Of a DNA stretch of 57,857 nucleotides, positions 51,884-57,857 are shown piece by piece (position 1 is the first letter of the stretch; each line of letters begins with the position of its first letter). The notes beneath the pieces are model-generated. The model had not been told where the DNA came from. It was given only the letters and a program-made list of their open reading frames with translations, and did no database searches. The translations under genes and the position numbers were made by a program. Source of the DNA: an uncultured Oscillospiraceae bacterium (lineage in GTDB: Bacteria > Bacillota > Clostridia > Oscillospirales > Acutalibacteraceae); NCBI GenBank assembly GCA_900539855.1, contig UQDO01000009.1, forward strand, positions 1 to 57,857. The letters are read 5' to 3'.

Positions 51884-52555
51884 TTAAGTTCGATACTTTG
51901 CCATCAGTTCCTTAAACAATTCCTGCGTCGAGGGCGGCGTATAGGTAATAGCGTTGGCCCCGGCCACGATTGTCTCATAGATGCTTTCGTTGGTTTTCCC
52001 ACCGGATGCAACCAGCGGAACATTCGGAAACTCCGAGCGGATTTTTCGTACAACATTCGGAGTCTCTTTTCCGCAGGCGATATTTAAGATCGCAGCGCCA
52101 TGCTGCAAACGGCTGGCAATGTCCGTGCCCTCATGCGTCACCGTGATAATCACCGGAATATCTACGGCGTTGCTTACAGCCAGAAGATTCAGATCGGAAA
52201 TCGGTGCATTCAGCACAACTCCCATAGCACCTTGCGACTCCACGTCCTTCGCCAAGGATACCGTCCTTATTCCCTTGGTCGTCCCGCCACCAACGCCGCA
52301 GAACACCGGGATATAAGAGGAGCGAATGATTGCATCGCTGATCGCTTGCTGCGGAGTAAAGGGATAGACCGCAAACACGGCATCGGCGTCACAATTCCGA
52401 ATAATTGCAAGATCGGTGGTAAAGACAAAGCTTTTGATCCTGCGTCCGTTGATGATAATTCCGCTGGCTTGGAAAACCGCCTCCGGGATCTTCAGAATAT
52501 GCTGCCGCAAACGGCTGCCGATCTGAGGGATCTGCTCCTTTTTCATTTCTTCCAT
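51884..52555 (-). CDS. TIM-barrel-like protein, function unknown
   Basis: Protein of 223 residues. Repeating beta-alpha units are visible and the end has a phosphate-binding pattern: VPLVASGGKTNESIYETIVAGANAI, as in (beta/alpha)8 enzymes such as indole-glycerol-phosphate or KDPG-aldolase types. VFCGVGGGTTKG in the middle is another glycine-rich loop. I cannot assign a reaction. It is in operon A between hdeD-like and the ABC genes, with AGATGCAGTATG at the start and no clear strong ribosome site. Confidence 0.6.
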   Translation of the reverse strand: MEEMKKEQIPQIGSRLRQHILKIPEAVFQASGIIINGRRIKSFVFTTDLAIIRNCDADAVFAVYPFTPQQAISDAIIRSSYIPVFCGVGGGTTKGIRTVSLAKDVESQGAMGVVLNAPISDLNLLAVSNAVDIPVIITVTHEGTDIASRLQHGAAILNIACGKETPNVVRKIRSEFPNVPLVASGGKTNESIYETIVAGANAITYTPPSTQELFKELMAKYRT

Positions 52556-52570
52556 ACTGCATCTCCTGTA

Positions 52571-53122
52571 TTACCAGTCGGAGTTTCTGCGGGCAAAAGC
52601 CGCAATAATGCTTTCGATGCCGAACAGGATCAGATAGATTGCCACCATATAGCAGATCGCTCTGAGCGTTACAAAGGAAAGCGCCGGACTAAAGATCATC
52701 ACAAATCCGAGCACAAGCCCGAGAATGTTCAGAATCAGTGAGAAATAGTAATAAAACGGATTTCCAATCAAACGAATCAGGTTTGTCCTTGTCAGCTCGG
52801 ATATGCAGTGGGCGATAAACCAAATCGGGAGAAGAATCGTCAGTGCCCATTTCCCGACATTGGGATTGGCGATCAGCATCACGCCGCACATAACGCTTAA
52901 AATCCCAGAGATCAACGACAGCATCGGACCGAAGCTGATAAAGCGGGAAAGCCGGGCATATACCACGAGATCTTCAATGCCCATCACAATGGCGATCACG
53001 CCGTAAATAACGACCGCTCCCGTCAGCATGCTTTCCGGGCGGATAAAGGCAAAGATGCCAAGCAGGATCAGGAGCACGCCGACGATCAATTCGCTCCATC
53101 CAAAGCCGTTTTTTCTTTTCAT
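52571..53122 (-). CDS. HdeD family (DUF308) membrane protein, first copy
   Basis: Protein of 183 residues with about six membrane segments in three DUF308 hairpins (LIVGVLLILLGIFAFIRPES, LISGILSVMCGVMLIANPN, LILNILGLVLGFVMIFSPA). The repeated hydrophobic-G-hydrophobic pattern ending in a proline is typical of HdeD. The start overlaps the ftsH stop by 4 bp (ATGA), so FtsH and HdeD are made in a coupled way. HdeD and FtsH also occur together on the heat and stress islands of Proteobacteria. Confidence 0.85.
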   Translation of the reverse strand: MKRKNGFGWSELIVGVLLILLGIFAFIRPESMLTGAVVIYGVIAIVMGIEDLVVYARLSRFISFGPMLSLISGILSVMCGVMLIANPNVGKWALTILLPIWFIAHCISELTRTNLIRLIGNPFYYYFSLILNILGLVLGFVMIFSPALSFVTLRAICYMVAIYLILFGIESIIAAFARRNSDW

Positions 53123-54948
53123 ACCGCATTCCCATCCTTTCTGTTCAAAATCGTCATGAATTCGCTGCCCGTAATGGTCTCTTTCTCGTAAAGATAGCTT
53201 GCAAGTTCATCCAACTTCTTGCGATTGTCTGCCAGCAGACGGCGAGCCTTTTCATGCTGCTTTTTGACAGTCTCCACGACCTTCTGATCGATTTCTTTTT
53301 GTGTATCCGCCGAGCAGGCAAGCGAGGTATCGCCGCCGAGGTACTGGTTGCTGACCGTCTCCATCGCAACCATATCGAATTCATCGGTCATACCGTAGCG
53401 GGTAATCATCGCACGGGCAAGTTTGGTTGCTTGCTCGATGTCATTAGAGGCACCGGTTGTAATCTGCCCGAATACGATCTCCTCCGCCGCACGGCCACCG
53501 GTCAGCGTGGCAATTTTGTTTTCCAGTTCTTCCTTGGTCATCAGAACCTTATCGTTCTGCTCGACCTGCATGGTGTAGCCCAGTGCGCCGGAGGTTCTGG
53601 GGATGATCGTGATCTTCTGCACCGGTGCGGAAGCCGTCTGCAAAGCAGCGACCAGCGCATGGCCAATCTCATGGTAGGCGACGACCTTCTTTTCATCATC
53701 GGTCATGATGGCGTTTTTCTTCTGATAGCCGGCGATGACGACCTCAATGCTTTCCTCCAGGTCTGCCTGCTCTACGACTGTGCGCCCACTGCGCACCGCA
53801 CGGAGGGCAGCTTCGTTGATGATGTTCGCAAGCTCTGCGCCGGAGGTTCCGGAGGCCATACGGGCGATGGTATGGAAGTCCACATTGTCCGCCGTTTTGA
53901 TCTTCTTCGCATGGACCTTGAGGATGGCTTCACGACCTGCGAGGTCAGGCAGCTCCACGGGAACACGGCGGTCAAAGCGACCGGGGCGGGTCAGCGCCGG
54001 GTCAAGGGACTCCGGGCGGTTGGTCGCCGCCAGAATGATGACGCCGTTGTTGCCTTCAAAGCCGTCCATCTCGGTCAGAAGCTGGTTAAGCGTCTGTTCA
54101 CGCTCATCGTTGCCGCCTATCTGACCATCGCGCTTTTTACCGATGGCATCGATCTCATCGATAAAGACGATACAGGGCGCTTTTTCCTTGGCCTGCTTGA
54201 ACAGGTCACGCACTTTTGATGCACCCATACCGACGAACATCTCCACAAATTCCGAGCCGGACATGGAGAAAAACGGAACACCGGCTTCGCCTGCAACAGC
54301 CTTAGCCAGCATCGTTTTGCCGGTACCCGGAGGGCCTACAAGCAATACGCCCTTGGGCATAGATGCGCCGACATCGGAATACTTCTTGGGATTATGTAGG
54401 TAATCGACGATTTCGGCAAGATTTTCCTTTGCTTCATCCTCACCAGCGACATCGGCAAAACGGATGCCGTCCGTGGACGGAACGTAGACCTTGGCATTGC
54501 TTTTTCCCATACCGAACGCCATCGCATTTGGGCCGCCTGCCTGGGACATCATTTTCTTCGCCATATACTGTCCGAGGGCAGCAAAGATCAGGATCGGCAG
54601 AATAAATGTCAGGAAAAAGCTGAGCAGCGGAGACATGCCTTTTTCAATATTCCGTGTGAATTTAGCTCCCGATGCATACAGCCGCTCGGTCAGGGTGGGG
54701 TCGTTCATTTCGCCAGTCTTGTAGATCTGGGTATTGTCCTTGTCTGTGAATACGATCTCGGAATCGGCAACCTCTACGCTGCCGATATCTTTATCCTCGA
54801 TCATCTTCATAAAGGTACCGTAATCAACCTCTTTCACTCTGGCATTTGCAAGCAACGGAGAGATGACCATGTTGAAAACCAGAATGACCAACAAAACAAT
54901 GCCGTAATAATAGATCAGGGGTTTTCTCGGTGACTTAACTTCTTTCAT
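53119..54948 (-). CDS. ftsH: ATP-dependent zinc metalloprotease FtsH
   Basis: Protein of 609 residues. Two membrane segments (about 11-33 and 110-132) flank a short outer domain. The AAA domain has Walker A GPPGTGKT (205-212, extended to 221), Walker B VFIDEIDA (271-278) and the SRH RPGRFDR (331-337). The zinc motif is HEIGH at 426-430, where most FtsH proteins have HEAGH. It degrades membrane and short-lived proteins. It is the first gene of operon A, behind a promoter with the shared element. A second, housekeeping ftsH probably exists elsewhere in the genome, as Clostridia normally carry one near hpt; this cannot be seen here. Confidence 0.95.
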   Translation of the reverse strand: MKEVKSPRKPLIYYYGIVLLVILVFNMVISPLLANARVKEVDYGTFMKMIEDKDIGSVEVADSEIVFTDKDNTQIYKTGEMNDPTLTERLYASGAKFTRNIEKGMSPLLSFFLTFILPILIFAALGQYMAKKMMSQAGGPNAMAFGMGKSNAKVYVPSTDGIRFADVAGEDEAKENLAEIVDYLHNPKKYSDVGASMPKGVLLVGPPGTGKTMLAKAVAGEAGVPFFSMSGSEFVEMFVGMGASKVRDLFKQAKEKAPCIVFIDEIDAIGKKRDGQIGGNDEREQTLNQLLTEMDGFEGNNGVIILAATNRPESLDPALTRPGRFDRRVPVELPDLAGREAILKVHAKKIKTADNVDFHTIARMASGTSGAELANIINEAALRAVRSGRTVVEQADLEESIEVVIAGYQKKNAIMTDDEKKVVAYHEIGHALVAALQTASAPVQKITIIPRTSGALGYTMQVEQNDKVLMTKEELENKIATLTGGRAAEEIVFGQITTGASNDIEQATKLARAMITRYGMTDEFDMVAMETVSNQYLGGDTSLACSADTQKEIDQKVVETVKKQHEKARRLLADNRKKLDELASYLYEKETITGSEFMTILNRKDGNAV

Positions 54949-54980
54949 ACTTACCCGACTCCTTTTCGTTCATTGTGGTG

Positions 54981-55016
54981 AGTATACTGTCCATTTCTAA
55001 ACTGAAACGAAACAAA
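54981..55016 (-). promoter_or_regulatory. Operon A (ftsH) promoter with shared upstream element (copy 1)
   Basis: Minus strand: 23-bp element at 54994-55016, identical to that before the PLD gene, then 7 bp, then TATACT at 54981-54986. The -35 position reads CGTTTC and is not consensus. The first bases of the element are also the T-tract of the terminator of the gene upstream. Confidence 0.75.
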
Positions 55017-55037
55017 CCGGAGAAAAAACTCCGTTTT
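55014..55037 (-). terminator. Small terminator after the SDR fusion gene
   Basis: Minus strand AAAACGGAG, T6 loop, CTCCGGTTT followed by GTTTCGTTTC. The stem has one mismatch. It overlaps the start of the ftsH control element. Confidence 0.5.
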
Positions 55038-55048
55038 GCTTCATTTCG

Positions 55049-56287
55049 TCAGCCATCGAGACCTATGTTTTTCTTTGCTGTGGACAGCATAAGCTTGATG
55101 CGGTTCAGCTGATTGACCTCGCTGGCACCGGGGTCATAATCCACCGCAGCAATATTGCTTTGCGGGTATGCTTTTTTCAGCGCTTTGATCACGCCCTTGC
55201 CTACAACATGGTTTGGAAGACACGCAAACGGCTGAATACAAACTACATTCGGCGTGCCATGTGTGATCAGTTCGATCATTTCTCCGGCTAAGAACCACCC
55301 CTCACCGTATTGATTGCCCAAAGACAAAAAGGGTTTTGTCATTTCAGCAATCCGGTAAACAGACAATGGGGCCTCAAACCGTTTGCTTTCGTTCAGCGCA
55401 TCAGTTGCCGGTTTGCGCAGAGCGGCAATCAGCCTTATTGCCGCCTTGGATACGATGACCGAAGATTTTTTGGTGCCGAGGTATTCCGCCTTGTATTGGG
55501 AGCCGAAAACACAGTATCCATTGACCTTCATCATAAATCTTCTGCACACACTTCTTGGCAGCAGCCGTGCAGCGATGCTCACCGTGTGAGTTGGCCAGCC
55601 ACAATAGCGAAGAGTTTTTCCCTTCTGTGCAGCACGGAAACCTGCCTCTGCAACAGCCGCTGCGCTGGCAGGCTTAAACATGGAGAACATATGGGAGTTT
55701 TTCATCTGTGCGGCCTGTTCAAATCCCGTGGCAGTTGGGCCGGGGCAAAGCGCAGTCACTGTAACGCCCGTACTGCGCACCTCCTCGGCAACGGCTTCGC
55801 TGAAGCTGCGTACAAATTCCTTAGAGGCATAGTATAGGCACATCCTCGGCCCGGCACTGAATGCTGCGACCGAAGATAGATTCAGCACACTGCCATGTCT
55901 GCGCTCCACCATACCGGGCAGAAAATACCGCGTAAGCTGCACCAGCGTCATGATGTTGACTTGCAGGAGATCGGTCTGCCGCTGGGCGTCCACCTCCCAG
56001 AAGTTGCCGAAGTCACCGAACCCGGCGTTGTTGACCAGTGCATCAATGGTGATATTCTTCTCTAAGGTGTAATTGAATACTTCATAGGCGGCGTCTGGCT
56101 GAGACAAGTCCTGCGCCAGCACCCATACATGACAGTCATACTGCGTCTCCAGCTCGCTTTTCAGCTTATAGAGCTTCCCCTCGCTGCGGGCAACTACAAC
56201 AAGATCAAAACCCTCTCTTGCGTATATTCTGGCAAACTCCAAACCCAGTCCGCCGGATGCGCCGGTGATAAGTACTGTTTTTCTCAT
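55049..56287 (-). CDS. SDR oxidoreductase fused to the C-terminal tail of an acyl-CoA dehydratase activase
   Basis: Protein of 412 residues. The first about 255 residues are a short-chain dehydrogenase: TGASGGLG near residue 8, NNAGFG near 85, NLSSVAAF, and catalytic YYASK. From about residue 290 the text changes to the end of the 2-hydroxyacyl-CoA dehydratase activase (DUF2229) family: GEGWFLAGEMIELI, then QPFACLPNHVVGKG and DYDPGASEVNQLNRIKLML. Only about the last 120 of more than 1000 residues of that family are kept. The join is in frame. Both parts are well conserved, so the protein may be expressed, but the tail alone is unlikely to act as an activase. GAGGTGG precedes ATG 56287. Confidence 0.8.
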   Translation of the reverse strand: MRKTVLITGASGGLGLEFARIYAREGFDLVVVARSEGKLYKLKSELETQYDCHVWVLAQDLSQPDAAYEVFNYTLEKNITIDALVNNAGFGDFGNFWEVDAQRQTDLLQVNIMTLVQLTRYFLPGMVERRHGSVLNLSSVAAFSAGPRMCLYYASKEFVRSFSEAVAEEVRSTGVTVTALCPGPTATGFEQAAQMKNSHMFSMFKPASAAAVAEAGFRAAQKGKTLRYCGWPTHTVSIAARLLPRSVCRRFMMKVNGYCVFGSQYKAEYLGTKKSSVIVSKAAIRLIAALRKPATDALNESKRFEAPLSVYRIAEMTKPFLSLGNQYGEGWFLAGEMIELITHGTPNVVCIQPFACLPNHVVGKGVIKALKKAYPQSNIAAVDYDPGASEVNQLNRIKLMLSTAKKNIGLDG

Positions 56288-56297
56288 ATTAGCCACC

Positions 56298-57156
56298 TCA
56301 CAATTCGATGATGTGCGGCTGCACATCGGGGTCGTGGTTGGCAAGAGACTCTACGCAGTTTGCGTTTAGGCTTTGCTCTCGTATCCATTCCAGTGACTTT
56401 TTCTGTGCCGCCTTGTCATCTGCAATGCCGGATGTGATCAGCTGCTCCCACGATTTTCGGGCGTAACCGCCATCGGCGTAGAAGTAGTATGAACCGCCCG
56501 TCAGAACCAGTAATCTTTAGCGCACATAGCCCTTTGGAATGACCAGGGATATTGACCATAACGAGGCTTTCATCCCCAAATACATCGTAGGATTTTCCCG
56601 CAAGGCCTTCCGTACCGTTCCAGTCGAAGGTCTGCATTTTCGTGCTGCGCCACCAATCCGCATTGTAGCGGATGCGGTTGACGGGCGTTTTGTTCTCCGC
56701 AAAAAGCAGCTCGTCTTTCGACACAAGGATCTGCTTTGCGTCGGCCACCAGATTCAGACCGTTGGTGTGGTCGCAATCCAGATGGGACAGCAGCACCAAA
56801 TCCAAGTCGGCAGGATGAATGCCCAGCGCCGCCAACTGCTCGTCGATGGCTAAGCCTTTTTCAATTCGTCCTTGATTTGTTACATACAGCGGCAGCGAAC
56901 CGAGGGACTTGATCTGCGCTTTTTTATCAAACACACCATCGGGGCTCATATTCCGATGCCATCCGCAGTCAAAGATTATCTTCCCGTGGCTGCACTCAAT
57001 AAGATAGGCTGACACAGGCAGCCACAACCGTTCCGATTTCTTTGCAAACGCGCCGGATGCCTTGATCGTGCTGCAATGCTCGCCGCCAAAGGGCAGATCC
57101 GGTGCTACGCATGCCTCGCCGGTGTGGAACACATGAATTTTGATCTCTGCCATCAT
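56298..57156 (-). pseudogene. Metallo-beta-lactamase-fold hydrolase (lactonase-like), frameshifted
   Basis: The reading frame has the MBL motif SHLDCDHTNG near residue 122 and a downstream zinc-binding His in NIPGHSKG near 200, like AiiA/AttM-type lactonases. At about 56497-56499 a GGG run puts the frame out by one base: the first frame ends in meaningless text at 56416, while removing one G gives YYFYADGGYARKSWEQL and about 60 further residues to a TGA at 56298, 10 bp before the SDR start. The corrected protein has 285 residues. It may be a real mutation or a sequencing error. AAGGAGAG precedes the start. Confidence 0.8.
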
Positions 57157-57181
57157 ACATCTCTCCTTGTCTCTGATTTGA

Positions 57182-57214
57182 TTCCATCATACAAGAGACA
57201 GCGGATAGATGGAA
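57182..57214. repeat. Inverted repeat upstream of the MBL-fold gene (possible operator)
   Basis: TTCCATC (57182-57188) and GATGGAA (57208-57214) are perfect 7-base arms, 19 bp apart, about 25 bp upstream of the gene start. A minus-strand TATGAT lies in the area. MerR-type regulators often control such SDR/MBL genes from dyads of this kind, but no regulator gene is present. Confidence 0.35.
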
Positions 57215-57249
57215 CGACACATTTTCAAAAAGTGTCCGGGCTTGGACGC

Positions 57250-57280
57250 AAAAAAGCTGCGGCACTGCCGCAGCTTTTTT
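57250..57280. terminator. Bidirectional terminator after the relaxase fragment
   Basis: AAAAAAGCTGCGGCA / TGCCGCAGCTTTTTT, a near-perfect inverted repeat with A- and T-runs. Its last base overlaps the stop of the relaxase fragment. Confidence 0.85.
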
Positions 57281-57857
57281 AGATGATCTGTTCTACGGAG
57301 GAGAGCATCTGCACACTGATGTCCGCCAGCTTTTGCGTGTCCACCTCATCAGGATGCTCCATCCAGTACGGCAATCCAATCAAACAGGAGAGCGATTTTC
57401 TTCTTGATGTCCCGGATAACGGCATTGGTTGCTCTGATCCAGCGGTTGAACTCGCCTTTCTCGGTGCGTATGCCTTTCTTCTCCATTGCCCGGACGGTTG
57501 CGCCCTCATGGACGGTGGGAAGAAGCTCCACGCCCTGACGCTCATAGCTTCGGTGGTCGATACGAACATCAAGCCCTTTCTCCGCAAACTTGGCGTTGCA
57601 TAGTTCCGCCCATGTCTGCCGCCAATGTTCCAGCGTTTCGGGACTGCCCCAGTCGGTAGTGGGAACGGCATTGAAAACATACTCGCCGTTCTGGTCTCTG
57701 ATACGATTTCCGTCCTCGTCCAGCTCGTACACTCGTCGTTGCTTTAGCCCCCATTTACCGTCCTGCTCGATGGGGCGGATGGGACAAAGCACATGGAAGT
57801 GTGGGTTTGGTATGCCGCCGTCCTCCCGGTCTGGCTGGTGTACGGCGAAGTCAACCA
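57279..57857 (-). pseudogene. mobL: MobA/MobL family relaxase, partial and frameshifted
   Basis: The frame is open to the window edge, where it reads VDFAVHQPDREDGG and IPNPHFHVLCPIRP, the His-rich metal-binding motif of MobA/MobL (MobQ) relaxases. VPTTDWGSPETLEHWR and DHRSYERQGVELLPTVHEG are further hallmarks. The good frame ends in WIAVLDGAS* at 57349, while the other frame continues as HPDEVDTQKLADISVQMLSS to a stop at 57279, so there is a frameshift near 57360-57400. The large C-terminal part of normal MobL is missing. The N-terminus with the catalytic Tyr is outside the window. Confidence 0.75.

Noticed and set aside
38900..57857. Second attachment site repeating the guaA tail
   Set aside because: I looked for a copy of the last guaA codons near the ligase junction and toward the window end and found none, so the right boundary is not called.
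1..57857. CRISPR array, tRNA or rRNA genes, complete insertion sequence
   Set aside because: No regularly spaced repeats, no cloverleaf or rRNA sequence, and no transposase frame was recognised on either strand.

Overview
The window is a stretch of bacterial chromosome whose gene content and order point to a Gram-positive member of the Clostridia (Firmicutes/Bacillota), probably a gut Oscillospirales/Ruminococcaceae-like organism. The signs are the rimP-nusA-ylxR-ylxQ-infB-rbfA cluster, a paired ymfF/ymfH-type M16 peptidase set, mltG next to a U32 protein, a glmS ribozyme, strong AGGAGG ribosome binding sites and mobile genes of Clostridia type (PcfJ/PcfK, YqaJ, MobL). The taxon is an inference; no rRNA or tRNA gene is present. 

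Region 1 (1-26.5 kb) is ordinary core chromosome. On the minus strand lie the M16 pair, a PrsA/SurA-like lipoprotein and an AraC regulator. On the plus strand lie a GH16 glycosidase and a PfkB sugar kinase. Two large minus-strand operons follow. One is thyX-tmk-DJ1-5-formyl-THF cyclo-ligase-mltG-U32 (one-carbon/dTMP supply plus cell wall and tRNA modification). The other is rimP-nusA-ylxR-ylxQ-infB-rbfA-nrnA-truB-ribF (ribosome maturation, transcription elongation and translation initiation). A class B penicillin-binding protein, a broken AraC gene, a clear glmS ribozyme with glmS, and guaA complete the region. 

Region 2 (26.5-39.0 kb) is a mobile element integrated at the 3' end of guaA. A tyrosine integrase gene ends 95 bp from the guaA stop, with three GGTACA repeats spaced exactly 11 bp apart between them. 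Next come an excisionase-like HTH protein and about 750 bp of regulatory DNA holding a strong promoter and two terminator-type structures. A DNA-processing module follows: a small basic protein, YqaJ exonuclease, RecD2 helicase, an unknown two-domain protein, a CHC2/Toprim primase-like protein, PcfK, PcfJ and an NAD-dependent DNA ligase. The ligase is cut off in its zinc finger, at a junction with the first 30 codons of a response-regulator gene on the other strand. 

Region 3 (39.0-55.0 kb) is a dense minus-strand block of envelope and stress genes in two operons. Operon A is ftsH, hdeD-like, a TIM-barrel protein, a heterodimeric ABC exporter, a cytidylate-kinase-like protein, a CrtO-like acyltransferase, PAP2 and an AI-2E family transporter. 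Operon B is a phospholipase-D-like protein, an alpha/beta hydrolase, a second hdeD-like gene, a DUF1538 transporter with a PII-like protein, a YugP-like metallopeptidase and the truncated response regulator. Both operons start from promoters carrying the same 23-bp upstream sequence at the same distance from the -10 box, so they look like one regulon. This is the most interesting part of the window and resembles in outline, but not in exact content, the FtsH/HdeD/metallopeptidase stress-tolerance islands of Proteobacteria. 

Region 4 (55.0-57.9 kb) holds decaying cargo: an SDR fused to the tail of an acyl-CoA dehydratase activase, a frameshifted metallo-beta-lactamase-fold lactonase-like gene, and a frameshifted MobA/MobL relaxase fragment running off the window edge. 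No second attachment site was found, so the element boundaries remain open. No CRISPR array, tRNA, rRNA or complete insertion sequence was seen.
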